This document shows positions 1 through 8,550 of a DNA stretch of 64,000 nt, piece after piece. The notes beneath the pieces were generated by a model. It did no database searches. It was not told the DNA's origin and saw nothing but the letters and a program-made list of their open reading frames with translations. The stretch's first letter is position 1, and every line of letters begins with the position of its first letter. Source of the stretch: Claveliimonas intestinigallinarum (lineage in GTDB: Bacteria; Bacillota; Clostridia; Lachnospirales; Lachnospiraceae); the NCBI GenBank assembly GCA_019115145.1, contig DXED01000019.1:124001-188000 (forward strand), in the 5' to 3' direction. The position numbers were made by a program, and so were the translations under genes.

Positions 1-365
1 CCCTCTCTTGGCATGATGCAGTCCCCCATCTTCTTATATATTTCGCAGTGGCTGTGGCATTCCTTGCCGATCTGGGTCAGCTCAAGGACCGCCTCCCCGA
101 TGTGGAATCGGGTGCCCACCGGCAGTTTTCTCAAGTTATATCCCTCCACTATCAAGTTCTCCCCGAAGGCTCCAAAGTCCACATCTGCGCCCTTGGCCCG
201 GAAGTCTTCAATCTTTTCAAAAGACAAAAGGCTCACTTGGCGATGCCAGTTTCCTGCATGGGCGTCCCCCTCGATACCCCAGTTTTCCTTGAGTACAGCT
301 TCCTCTACTTCCTTTTTCTGCGTACCCCTTCTCTCGCTGATACAGATTCCCAGCACTCTTCCCAT
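1..365 (-). CDS. MOSC-domain protein, 3' end cut by window edge
   Basis: About 121 N-terminal residues are visible and the frame runs off the left edge. The start is the ATG at 363-365, five bases after AGGAGG (371-376). An ATG one codon-shift upstream meets TGA at once. The segment GDAHAGNWHRQVSLL and the later FGENL are typical of MOSC domains, the sulfur-carrier fold of molybdenum cofactor sulfurases. In Clostridia such proteins are often followed by, or fused to, a MogA domain, but that part lies outside the window. It is the last visible gene of the tungsten/molybdopterin operon, nine bases after the ThiF-like gene, so a role in cofactor sulfuration or pterin handling is inferred. Confidence 0.8.
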   Translation of the reverse strand, partial: MGRVLGICISERRGTQKKEVEEAVLKENWGIEGDAHAGNWHRQVSLLSFEKIEDFRAKGADVDFGAFGENLIVEGYNLRKLPVGTRFHIGEAVLELTQIGKECHSHCEIYKKMGDCIMPRE

Positions 366-374
366 CACATCCTC

Positions 375-1094
375 CTACTCTTCCCTACAGGACATATGCG
401 CCCTGCATTTGGGATCCTTTTCTACCTTGATTTTGTCAAATTCGCAGCTTGATCCATCATACTGCAGTATAGTCCCCAGAAGAAGTCCCCTACCTCCCAG
501 GATCCTTTTCACTGCTTCTACCGCCTGCAGGCATCCGATCACTCCCACCACAGCGCCAAGCGCCGGCACCAACGCAGGGCTTTTTCCAAGGTGATACCCG
601 ATACATTCCAGACAGGCCGTCTCCCGGGAAATATCCATCACATATCCGTAAAATCCATGCACAGCGCCTTCTACAAGAAAAATATCCTGTGCAAGGCAAT
701 ATCTTTCAACAAGAATCCGCGTCTCAACACTGTCTACACAGTCCACGACAATATCTGAACTGCCCAGAATCTGATCTACATTTTCTTCTGTCAAATAACA
801 TGAAAGGGCCTCCACACAAATCTGTGGATTCATCTTTTTCAGCTTTTTCGCTGCCAAGTCTGCTTTTTTCTTTCCGATATCTTCTTCCCAGTAAAGAAAC
901 TGTCGGTTCAGATTTGATTCAGAAACCATGTCTCCGTCCACCATGCGGATTGTTCCCACACCGGCTTCAGCAAGATAGACAAGGGCTGGCGCCCCCAGGC
1001 CGCCGCATCCTACCACGGTCACCACAGAGTTTCCCAGCTTTTTCTGCCCTTCAATTCCAATCTCCGCCATCAGGATTTGCCTGTCATATCTCAT
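375..1094 (-). CDS. HesA/MoeB/ThiF family E1-like adenylyltransferase
   Basis: A 239-residue E1-like protein. The nucleotide-binding loop GCGGLG is at residues 29-34, the SESNLNRQ segment that contacts ATP is near 58-65, and CLEC (161-164) with Cys230 and Cys236 would bind the structural zinc. The second zinc pair is CX5C rather than the usual CX2C. Family members adenylate the C-terminal Gly-Gly of ThiS or MoaD so that it can be thiocarboxylated. A MoaD-like protein with a Gly-Gly end is encoded at 10845-11120, so MoeB-type activation for pterin dithiolene synthesis is the likely role; ThiF cannot be excluded by sequence alone. The start has GGAGAGAAGG upstream. Confidence 0.85.
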   Translation of the reverse strand: MRYDRQILMAEIGIEGQKKLGNSVVTVVGCGGLGAPALVYLAEAGVGTIRMVDGDMVSESNLNRQFLYWEEDIGKKKADLAAKKLKKMNPQICVEALSCYLTEENVDQILGSSDIVVDCVDSVETRILVERYCLAQDIFLVEGAVHGFYGYVMDISRETACLECIGYHLGKSPALVPALGAVVGVIGCLQAVEAVKRILGGRGLLLGTILQYDGSSCEFDKIKVEKDPKCRAHMSCREE

Positions 1095-1120
1095 ACGCCT
1101 TCTCTCCTGTCTTTATATCT

Positions 1121-3028
1121 TTATATCAGAATAATCTTTCCGGTATTCTCCGTGCCGTATCCGCCGGCCTTCTTCACTCTTTCATGGAACTGTTCTGACC
1201 GGAGAGTGTGGATAAAATCCTGAATAAAAGGCAGTTCCAGATTCTTTCTATCTATGGCGAAATCATATTCTTCTTCCCCCACCTGGATAAATGAGAGATC
1301 CATGGTCTTTGCCGCCGCATAAATGCCCATGGCTGCATCAACACCTCCATCTTTCACCAAAGCCGCAGCCGCCATATGGGTCGCTGCCTCCAACTCATAT
1401 CCCTCGATCTGTTCCGGACAGATACCTGCTTTTTTCAGCAGATAGTCCAAAAGCACACGGGTACCCGCTCCCCGCTGACGGTTAGCATACCTACATTCCG
1501 GAAGGTCTTCTATACCGCGTATTCCCTTCGGATTTCCCTTTTTTACCATCAGTCCCTGGATTCTGCTCACTCCTTTGATAAGAGCCATCTCCCGGTCCGG
1601 AAAGATGCGTTTCAGATAGGCAGTATTATAGACTCCAGTCTCCTCATCCAGAAGATGGGTGGGGGCAATGTGGGTTTCGCCCCGTTTCAGCGCCATCAGT
1701 CCCGCCATACTGCCCACATGAGTACTGGACAGATGCATGCCGGGAAAAAGCGTCGGCAGAAGGTCGGCCAGAAAATCCATGATCATATCATGGCTTCCTA
1801 CGGAAACAATGGTATGCCGGATTTCATCTCTGGGCCGCCACAGTTCAACCTGTACCGTCTCTCCTGCTTCGTACCCCTCCAGGTTCTGGTCTATAACACA
1901 CACGCCATCTGCTTTTACCAGGCTGGTAGCTGCAGCCGCACCTCTTGCCAGAGGGGAGGCCACAAGCCTTCCGTTCACTTCCCCTACTTTAACACGCACA
2001 TATTCTTTGTGCTTCAGTGATGAGACAAGACGTTTAGAGACCACTGCCTCCTCCATCGGTTGAGCATCGGAAACAGCACCAGTAAGCATTTCCATGACCG
2101 GCTTTACAAAGGTCACAAAATCAATGTAGGCCGAAACAGGATATCCTGGAAGTCCGATCACCGGTTTATTGTCCGCAATCGCCAAAATCACCGGTTTCCC
2201 CGGCTTGATGGCAACACCGTGAATCAAAACAGTTCCCAGTTCCCGCAGGACATGAACCGTATAATCCTCTGTACCAGCACTTGAGCCGGCGTTGACGATT
2301 ACTATGTCATCTTTTTCCAGAGCCCTGCTGACTGCCCCTTTGATCTTCTCATAGTCATCTTCAATGATGGGGCTCACATCCGGCTCCCCGCCATACTGCT
2401 GCACAAGTGCGGCAAACATGCCGGAATTGGAATCGATGATTTCTCCTTCTCTGGGCGTCTGTCCCGGAGCTATCATCTCCGTGCCGGTAGGGATGATTCC
2501 TACTCGAGGACGGGCGGTCACCATAACCTTGCAAATCCCGCCCCCCAGCAGGACGCCGATATCCACCGGCCTGATCCTGTGATGTCCCGGCAGGAGCATT
2601 TCACCGGCCACAATATCCTCCCCAATCGGGCGGATATGACTCCAAGGTGAGACCGCAGCAATAATCTGAACCGTATCCTCGTCTACCCCCAGAAGATCTT
2701 CTGCCATGATGACTGCATTATAGGGCTCCCGGACCGGATCCCCAGTATCCACCACCTTAAAATCCTTCCCTCTCTTCAGCGTGAGGGGATGCTCCTCGCT
2801 GGCTCCTGCCGTGCGTGCTGCGTTCACCATAATTCCGTCCATTGCAGACGCATTGAAAAGCGGCGAACACAAGACGGCGTGAACCGCCTCCGCTGTAATC
2901 CGTCCCAGGCTGTCCTGCACAGGTACCTCCTCTTTTCGAACCGACACACACTTCTTAATTTCTTTATTATATAGTTCTTTTGCTTCATCCACCGGCGTGG
3001 TGTGCAGATACAAATTCCTTTTTTCCAT
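1121..3028 (-). CDS. MoeA domain fused to PBP-like substrate-binding domain
   Basis: A 635-residue two-domain protein. Residues 1 to about 410 are MoeA-like (molybdopterin molybdotransferase, which inserts the metal oxyanion into adenylylated pterin), with motifs such as NASAMDG, NAGSSAG and GLPGYPVSA. Residues from about 425 to the end resemble a periplasmic-binding-protein/LysR-type ligand domain, with VSVGSHDMIMDFLADLL at its start. The ATG at 3028 is used because MEKRNLYLHTTPVDEA is a normal MoeA beginning and a GGAG lies seven bases upstream; the longer open frame upstream overlaps the next gene. The ligand domain may sense molybdate or tungstate (inference). It follows a separate single-domain moeA. 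Confidence 0.85.
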   Translation of the reverse strand: MEKRNLYLHTTPVDEAKELYNKEIKKCVSVRKEEVPVQDSLGRITAEAVHAVLCSPLFNASAMDGIMVNAARTAGASEEHPLTLKRGKDFKVVDTGDPVREPYNAVIMAEDLLGVDEDTVQIIAAVSPWSHIRPIGEDIVAGEMLLPGHHRIRPVDIGVLLGGGICKVMVTARPRVGIIPTGTEMIAPGQTPREGEIIDSNSGMFAALVQQYGGEPDVSPIIEDDYEKIKGAVSRALEKDDIVIVNAGSSAGTEDYTVHVLRELGTVLIHGVAIKPGKPVILAIADNKPVIGLPGYPVSAYIDFVTFVKPVMEMLTGAVSDAQPMEEAVVSKRLVSSLKHKEYVRVKVGEVNGRLVASPLARGAAAATSLVKADGVCVIDQNLEGYEAGETVQVELWRPRDEIRHTIVSVGSHDMIMDFLADLLPTLFPGMHLSSTHVGSMAGLMALKRGETHIAPTHLLDEETGVYNTAYLKRIFPDREMALIKGVSRIQGLMVKKGNPKGIRGIEDLPECRYANRQRGAGTRVLLDYLLKKAGICPEQIEGYELEAATHMAAAALVKDGGVDAAMGIYAAAKTMDLSFIQVGEEEYDFAIDRKNLELPFIQDFIHTLRSEQFHERVKKAGGYGTENTGKIILI

Positions 3029-3048
3029 ATGTCTGCTCCGTCCTCCTT

Positions 3049-4281
3049 CTAAATCAGGAATACGTCCACTGTCTCTCCCTTTTTCAAGCCTTCCTGATTT
3101 TCCGGGATCATGATATATCCATCCGCTTTTGTCAGGATGCTTATCAAACCTGATCTTCCAAACACAGGCACTGCCTTTCTCCTGCCATCTTCGTCTCTTA
3201 CAAGCTGGACCGTCTGACAGACAGCCCGCCCCGGTGCTGCAGGGATATTCACTGTCAATTCCGCAGGAATCGGCCAGGACTTTTTCTGACCGCTTCTGTC
3301 TTCCCAAAGCCAGCCGATCAAAAGCTGAAACACGATCATAGCCGCAGAAGGATGACCCGGAAGTCCCAGAAGGATTGTCTCCGTCGACGCATCGTACCCC
3401 AGGATTGTGGGTTTTCCTGGCTTAAGGGCAAGTCCCTGGGTTAGAAGTTCCCCATCTGCAAGTTCGCCGATCACGGATGCCGTCTCATCTTTACGCCCCT
3501 TGGAACTCCCCCCGGACACCGCTACGATATCACTTTCCCTCATTGCTTCCCATATCGTTTCTTTCAGCAGATCCCTCTCGTCTTTCAGTACATGGCAGCC
3601 GCAGACCTCTAGTCCGGTCTTTTTCGCAACCGCCTGCAGGGCGTACGTATTGATATCCCGCACCTTTCCAGGGTTCATTTCCCCACCAGGCGGTATCAGT
3701 TCATCTCCTGTGGAGATGATGGTAATCTCCCAGGGCTTTACAACCTGGACCCTCTGTTTTCCCAGTGCCGCCAAAAGTCCGATTTCCTGGGGCCTCAGAA
3801 CAGTCCCTTTCGCAAGGGCTACCCTGCCGGAGTGCAGGTCGTCACCTCTGTAGACAATATTTCCGCCGGAAGGCACGGATGCATACACTGCTATCTCCAT
3901 ATCTGAAAAAAGTTCGCAGTATTCCACCATGACAACGGCATCAGCACCCGGGGGAAGCATGCCGCCAGTTGGAATATACATACATTCTCCCGGCCCGATG
4001 CCGTGCGTTGGTGCACAGCCCATCTCCACTTCCCCGGTAACCTGCAGGATTGTGGGAAGGTTTTCCGATGCACCAGATGTATCGGCGCTCCTCACAGCAT
4101 AGCCATCTACCGTTGACCGATCAAATCCAGGCACATCCTCCTCTGCATGCACATCCTCCGCCATTACTTTTCCGAGGGCATCTTCCACAGGAAGCTCCTG
4201 CACTTTCACTTCAAGCCCCTGTATGGCCTTTTTCAATTTCTCTCTGGCCTGAGCCACGGTATCTACCTGCAATAGTTTCAT
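3049..4281 (-). CDS. moeA: Molybdopterin molybdenumtransferase MoeA
   Basis: A 410-residue single-domain-set MoeA. The N-terminal part has GFDRSTVDGYA (near 52-62), the central MoCF-binding domain has ISTGDELIPPGG and VSGGSSKGRKDE, then GLPGHPSAAM, and a C-terminal beta-barrel domain follows. The enzyme ligates molybdate or tungstate to the pterin dithiolene. The first 71 bases of the gene lie inside the 3' end of tupC in another frame, which ties its translation to the tungstate transporter. Given the AOR and Tup genes nearby, tungstate is the likely substrate here (inference). Confidence 0.92.
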   Translation of the reverse strand: MKLLQVDTVAQAREKLKKAIQGLEVKVQELPVEDALGKVMAEDVHAEEDVPGFDRSTVDGYAVRSADTSGASENLPTILQVTGEVEMGCAPTHGIGPGECMYIPTGGMLPPGADAVVMVEYCELFSDMEIAVYASVPSGGNIVYRGDDLHSGRVALAKGTVLRPQEIGLLAALGKQRVQVVKPWEITIISTGDELIPPGGEMNPGKVRDINTYALQAVAKKTGLEVCGCHVLKDERDLLKETIWEAMRESDIVAVSGGSSKGRKDETASVIGELADGELLTQGLALKPGKPTILGYDASTETILLGLPGHPSAAMIVFQLLIGWLWEDRSGQKKSWPIPAELTVNIPAAPGRAVCQTVQLVRDEDGRRKAVPVFGRSGLISILTKADGYIMIPENQEGLKKGETVDVFLI

Positions 4282-4882
4282 TTTTTATCACGCTTCCTTT
4301 TTCCATGTAATGAATGGTCTCACATAGCTGATGCACTGCCTCCAGCTGGTGGCTCACAATAATCCAGGTGATAGGCTCCTTTTTCTGTATTTCCCTGATC
4401 ATCTCTATAAAAAGAGTCTCACTCTCCGTATCTAAATTAGAAAATGTCTCATCGATCATGACCAGTTTCGGCTGGAAGATCACAGCCCTCAGAAATGAGA
4501 GCTTCTGTCTCTCCCCGCTGGACAGAGATCTGGCGTACTGCCTCTTCTGCCCCAGAAGCCCCGCCTTCCTAAGGAGTTCATCTGTCTTATTCTCATCAGG
4601 ATGGATATGCCGTATCTGCAAAGGATAGATGAGGTTTTTGTACACAGATGCGTCCATCAGGTAAGGTCGCTGAGACAGCATGGTGATTTCCCGAAAGCCA
4701 ATCCCTTCGTAATCAATAATGCCACTGTCAGGTGTATAGATGCCCGCCAAAATCTTAAGAAGGACTGTTTTCCCGCAGCCATTTGGTCCGATGATTCCAT
4801 GTATCCGACCTGGTTCTATATCAAGATGATCGATCTGAAGGCAGAAATTTCCAATTTTCTTTTCCAGGTCAGTAATTTTCAT
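4211..4882 (-). CDS. tupC: Tungstate ABC transporter ATP-binding protein (TupC-like)
   Basis: A 223-residue ABC ATPase. Walker A is GPNGCGKTVLL (near 32-42), the signature is LSSGERQKLS, Walker B is LVMIDE, and the switch histidine is in IIVSHQ. It energises uptake through the adjacent permease. The ATG at 4882 follows GAGAGGAA by about six bases; the GTG two codons upstream is less well placed. The start overlaps the last 14 bases of tupB. The last 24 or so residues are Gly/Arg/Glu-rich and are read from the same DNA as the moeA start in a different frame, so this tail is probably not a conserved part of the ATPase. Confidence 0.87.
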   Translation of the reverse strand: MKITDLEKKIGNFCLQIDHLDIEPGRIHGIIGPNGCGKTVLLKILAGIYTPDSGIIDYEGIGFREITMLSQRPYLMDASVYKNLIYPLQIRHIHPDENKTDELLRKAGLLGQKRQYARSLSSGERQKLSFLRAVIFQPKLVMIDETFSNLDTESETLFIEMIREIQKKEPITWIIVSHQLEAVHQLCETIHYMEKGSVIKNETIAGRYRGSGQREIEKGHTGA

Positions 4883-5552
4883 TTTCACTTTCCTCTCTCT
4901 GCAATATGTCGCAAATCCACTGAAGGATAAAAGCCATTACAAGAAGCAATATGCCCAACGCCACACCTTCTGTAAAGATTCCCTGGCTTTTCAGAAGGGA
5001 AATCGTTGTCGTCATGGTCCGGGTCCGGCCTCTGATGTTACCTCCCACGAGCATGACAGCCCCTACCTCACTAATGGAGCGACCGAACCCGGTCACCATG
5101 CAAAAATAGATTTCTCTTCTCAGCTCCCGGATAATGAGCCCGGTCGTCTGCCACCTTGTTGCTCCCATAGTCACCGCAAACTCACGGATGGAAGGGGCTG
5201 ATCTTCTGAGGTAGGAGTAGATCATGCCGCAGATGATAGGGGTGATGATCAGCGTCTGCGCGATGACCATCCCCTGTATCGTAAACAACAGCGACAGAGG
5301 ACCAAGAGGTCCTCTTCGCATCAGCAAAAGATATACGATCAACCCGACCACCACAGGCGGTGAGCCCATGAGCGTACGGTTGAGCCGGATCACGATCTTC
5401 TTTCCCGGAAACCGGAACCGTTCCAGCATAAGACCGAAGGTGATCCCCAGTACGGAAGCGATCCCGGTGGAGCAGACTGCCATTGTAAACGTCACTCTCA
5501 CTGCGCTCAGTATATCCGGGTCCGAAACAACGCTTTTCAGCCACTCCAGCAT
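4869..5552 (-). CDS. tupB: Tungstate ABC transporter permease (TupB-like)
   Basis: A 227-residue integral membrane protein with five or six hydrophobic segments. The EAA-type cytoplasmic loop, which docks on the ATPase, is seen in REFAVTMGATRWQTTGLI and the later GRSISEVGAVMLVGGNI. It fits the binding-protein-dependent permeases of the TupB/ModB group. It sits between tupA (20 bases upstream) and tupC (14-base overlap). Specificity for tungstate rather than molybdate is taken from TupA, not from this protein. Confidence 0.88.
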   Translation of the reverse strand: MLEWLKSVVSDPDILSAVRVTFTMAVCSTGIASVLGITFGLMLERFRFPGKKIVIRLNRTLMGSPPVVVGLIVYLLLMRRGPLGPLSLLFTIQGMVIAQTLIITPIICGMIYSYLRRSAPSIREFAVTMGATRWQTTGLIIRELRREIYFCMVTGFGRSISEVGAVMLVGGNIRGRTRTMTTTISLLKSQGIFTEGVALGILLLVMAFILQWICDILQREESENENY

Positions 5553-5571
5553 TCTTCACTTCCTCCCTGCT

Positions 5572-6474
5572 CTATGCGTCTGTCCCTGCGTTCGGTGTAA
5601 ACAGGGCCTGTCCATACTCCTCAACCCCGTATTCGCCGATCAGTTTCTGCACTTCATCCGAGCAGATCCACTCGATAAAGTCATTTGCGCCCTCATTGTT
5701 GACCTCCGGATATTTCTCCGGGTTGACAGCGATCACGCCGTACTGGTTCAGCAGGCTGTCATTGCCCTCACAGACGATATCCAGCTGATAGTCAAGGGTT
5801 GCATCCTGGCTCTGCTTCAGCCATGTGCCGCGGTCTGTCAGGCAGTACGCCTGCTGCTCGTCCGCCATGGTGATGGTCGCTCCCATGCCCTGTCCGGATT
5901 CCACATAATTTGGATCTGTCGTCGGGTCAAGCCCCAGCTCTTCCCAGATTCCTTTCTCTTTCTTGTCTGTGCCGGAGTCGTCGCCCCTGGAGACAAACGG
6001 CAGCTGATCGTTTATGATCTGCGTAAACACCGCGTTGATGTCATCTGTCTTCTCGATCGGCGAAGAGGGGCCTACCACGATAAAATCATTGTACATAACC
6101 GGAAATCTCTCGACACCGTATCCCTCTGCCACAAATTCCTCCTCGCTGGATTTGGCATGGACCAGGACAACGTCCACATCCCCGCTCTCACCCATGGCAA
6201 GCGCCTCACCGGTTCCGACGGCCGTCCACTCCAGATCCCAGCCTGTATCCTCCTTGAACAGGGGCTGCAGATAATCCAGAAGCCCGGTGTCCTCTGTGCT
6301 GGTGGTGGTCGCCATCATAAGCGTACCCTTGTCTTCCGGCGCCGCCTCCTCTGTCTGCTCCTCAGCCGCAGCGTCCGCCTCTTCGCTTTCCGCCGGCTCC
6401 TCCGACTGTCCGCCGCAGGCTGTCAGACCGATACACATTACTGTCACAAGAAAAGCTGCTGTCAACTTCTTCAT
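5572..6474 (-). CDS. tupA: Tungstate-binding lipoprotein (TupA-like)
   Basis: A 300-residue secreted binding protein. It has a lipoprotein signal peptide with lipobox LTAC at about residues 17-20, a Glu/Ala-rich linker to about residue 48, and then the mature domain beginning LMMATTTSTEDTGLLD. The TTTST segment is the oxyanion-binding signature of TupA/WtpA-type proteins, and VGTGEAL and the RGDDSGTDKKE region also fit the family. It would deliver tungstate to TupBC. It is the first gene of tupABC-moeA-moeA/PBP-E1-MOSC. A 290-base leader precedes it (see 6475-6764). Confidence 0.9.
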   Translation of the reverse strand: MKKLTAAFLVTVMCIGLTACGGQSEEPAESEEADAAAEEQTEEAAPEDKGTLMMATTTSTEDTGLLDYLQPLFKEDTGWDLEWTAVGTGEALAMGESGDVDVVLVHAKSSEEEFVAEGYGVERFPVMYNDFIVVGPSSPIEKTDDINAVFTQIINDQLPFVSRGDDSGTDKKEKGIWEELGLDPTTDPNYVESGQGMGATITMADEQQAYCLTDRGTWLKQSQDATLDYQLDIVCEGNDSLLNQYGVIAVNPEKYPEVNNEGANDFIEWICSDEVQKLIGEYGVEEYGQALFTPNAGTDA

Positions 6475-6764
6475 AAAAATCTCCTCCTTTTCAGTCAGCT
6501 GTCTCTAAAATTTGCGCCATTTTTTCAAAAGAAAAATGGCCTCTGAAAAAGAAGACCACACAAAAGGAACCTGTTCTTTTTGCGGATATTCTTTTCAAAC
6601 GCGGAAGGCATCTTCTTTTCAGGAGATACCCGTTGGCCTGCCCCCATGGTCTGTACCGGCTTTAGGCTGACAGGCTCGAATTCCTGCAAACTATATGAAA
6701 TTGTATATATTGCCATCAGACTGCCGCCGGATCCTTGTCCCTCCTCTCCGTTGCTGTTTGGCTC
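6475..6764 (-). promoter_or_regulatory. tupA leader, unassigned structured region
   Basis: This 290-base gap between moaA and tupA has no credible gene. Read on the minus strand it contains the words CGAGCC, AAGCCGG, GACCATGGGGGC and ACGGG in an order like that in the Moco-type leader before the ferredoxin-AOR genes. It ends in a hairpin (6516-6540, GCCATTTTT paired with AAAAAATGGC) just before the tupA ribosome-binding site. A metal- or cofactor-responsive leader is plausible, but the fit is too loose to assign. Confidence 0.35.
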
Positions 6765-7742
6765 CTACCCACCGATCCTGAACATATCCTTATGTTCAAA
6801 TTCCGATGAATCGCCCGCTTCAAAATGGTGGCAGGCCGGCTTGCGGTAAATCGCCTTCTCCACAGCCTGGAGAAGTTCCCTGTCCGATGCGCCGCCCCGC
6901 ACAAGAGCTCTCACATCCTCTCCGTCTGCATACTGCAGGCACGGCTTCAGAAAACCTTCCGCCGTCAGGCGGATCCGGTTGCATCCGGAACAGAATTTGT
7001 GGGAGATGGCGCTGATAAACCCGATCTTTCCTTCAAATCCGGCAAAGGAGACATACTGCGCCGGGCCGTTCCCGAAGTGACCGCTGCACGGCCTCTCCGG
7101 CCCGAATGCCTCCCGCAGACGCTCCAGCACATCTTCCTGGGAGCTGCCGCGGAAATCCCTGCCGAGCCCCACCGGCATCATCTCGATGAACCGGACGTCG
7201 ATCGGCCTGTCTTTTGCGATCCCTGCCAGGCCGATCCACTGATTCTCGTTTATCCCCTTGAGGGGGACGCAGTTGATCTTTACTTTCAGCCCCGGGCAGG
7301 CTGCGGCTGCCTCCAGCCCCTCCAGCGCTGCTGCCAGACAGTCCCTCCTTGCCACAGACGCGTACATGGCGGGATCCAGGGTGTCCAGGCTGATGTTGAC
7401 TGCATCCACGCCCGCCCCCACAAGGTCATGGACCTGCTCTTTTAAGAGGACGCCGTTTGTCGTGACCGTCACTTCCCTGATCCCGGAGACCGCTTTCACA
7501 GCGGCGGCAAGCCCCGCCAGGTTCTTTCTGACAAGGGGTTCCCCCCCTGTCAGTTTGATCCTGGTGATCCCGGCTGCTGCCGCCGCGCGCACGATCCTGA
7601 CGATCTCGTCGTAAGTCAGGATATCCTGATGGGACACCTGCTCGATCCCACCCTCAGGCATGCAGTATATGCAGCGCAGGTTGCAGCGGTCCGTGACCGA
7701 TACCCTCATGTAATTGATCTGTCTTCCGTACTGGTCTTTCAT
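6765..7742 (-). CDS. moaA: GTP 3',8-cyclase MoaA
   Basis: A 325-residue radical SAM enzyme that makes 3',8-cyclo-GTP, the first step of molybdopterin synthesis. The SAM-cluster motif CNLRCIYC is at about residues 20-27, followed by KLTGGEPLVRK and NISLDTLDP. The C-terminal second-cluster cysteines are in CSGCNRIRLTAEGFLKPCL. MoaC and MoaE were not found in this window. It follows the NuoG-like gene by about 60 bases and ends 290 bases before tupA. Confidence 0.95.
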   Translation of the reverse strand: MKDQYGRQINYMRVSVTDRCNLRCIYCMPEGGIEQVSHQDILTYDEIVRIVRAAAAAGITRIKLTGGEPLVRKNLAGLAAAVKAVSGIREVTVTTNGVLLKEQVHDLVGAGVDAVNISLDTLDPAMYASVARRDCLAAALEGLEAAAACPGLKVKINCVPLKGINENQWIGLAGIAKDRPIDVRFIEMMPVGLGRDFRGSSQEDVLERLREAFGPERPCSGHFGNGPAQYVSFAGFEGKIGFISAISHKFCSGCNRIRLTAEGFLKPCLQYADGEDVRALVRGGASDRELLQAVEKAIYRKPACHHFEAGDSSEFEHKDMFRIGG

Positions 7743-7803
7743 GCCGGTATCCCTCTTTCTGGCTCTCGCAAATCATTGCCCTTATTCAATCACTACCTCT
7801 ATT

Positions 7804-8550
7804 TTACACGATTCCGTAGGTGTGCGCCATGGTATCTGTCATCTTTTTCTTTCTGCATGTAGGACAAAGTTCCTCTGGCTCTTCTCCCGCCCTTCCGGCT
7901 GCAAGTTCCATCTCTTCCCTGGTGCCTACGGGTGCGCCGCACTCGCGGCAGTGGACGATCTCAAAGGTCCGCCCCCACACCTCTCTTGTCTGCCCGTCAT
8001 CCTTAAAAGTAATGGCTTTTGTCGGACAGATATAAGCGCAGCTTAAGCAGCCCACACAGTCTTTGGAGGGTTCATCATAGGGCGTGGAGATCTTCTTTGC
8101 AGTACCCCGAAGCACGGTGGAGATGGCTCCCGTCCCCAGCTTTGCACAGGCCCCCGCGCAGAGACCGCACATAATGCATTTCTCCCCGTCAATCTGTGCG
8201 AACCGGCTACCGTCCGCCGCGCCGTAAGCTTTGCACAGCGCGTCGATCACGCCGCTTTCCGGCGCTCTCTCCTTCAGGAGCATGAGCACCACGGCCCGGT
8301 CTTCTTTGACACGCTCGCTGTCGGTATAGACTTCACACGGCCGCTCCACCGGATACACGCAGGACACTACGATCTTGCTCCTGCCCTTTTCCACGACTTC
8401 CACCAGACACACCCTGCAGCAGGCCTGTCCGGAGATCGCGGGATGATGGCACAGTGTCGGGATGTAAAAACCATTCCTTCTTGCCACATCCAGCAGGAAC
8501 TCGCCTTTTTCGCAGGTGCATTTTTTTCCGTTAATGGTAATCTCTATCAT
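7804..8550 (-). CDS. NuoG/HydA-N-like iron-sulfur subunit with C-terminal CxxC ribbon
   Basis: A 248-residue protein. An N-terminal [2Fe-2S] ferredoxin domain has its cysteines in CHHPAISGQACCRVC and SCVYP. Two [4Fe-4S] motifs follow, CIMCGLCAGAC (near 126) and CVGCLSCAYICP (near 164). A C-terminal CREC...CPTC pair could bind zinc or iron. It matches the electron-entry end of complex I NuoG or of [FeFe] hydrogenase HydA, but no molybdopterin or H-cluster domain follows, so it would be an electron-transfer subunit. It overlaps the NuoF-like gene by four bases (ATGA), suggesting translational coupling and a shared complex. Confidence 0.85.
   Translation of the reverse strand: MIEITINGKKCTCEKGEFLLDVARRNGFYIPTLCHHPAISGQACCRVCLVEVVEKGRSKIVVSCVYPVERPCEVYTDSERVKEDRAVVLMLLKERAPESGVIDALCKAYGAADGSRFAQIDGEKCIMCGLCAGACAKLGTGAISTVLRGTAKKISTPYDEPSKDCVGCLSCAYICPTKAITFKDDGQTREVWGRTFEIVHCRECGAPVGTREEMELAAGRAGEEPEELCPTCRKKKMTDTMAHTYGIV

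Noticed and set aside
3029..3307. A longer N-terminus for the MoeA-PBP fusion
   Set aside because: The added 93 residues overlap the previous moeA, are Arg/Lys/Cys-rich nonsense, and the MoeA fold starts at the ATG at 3028.
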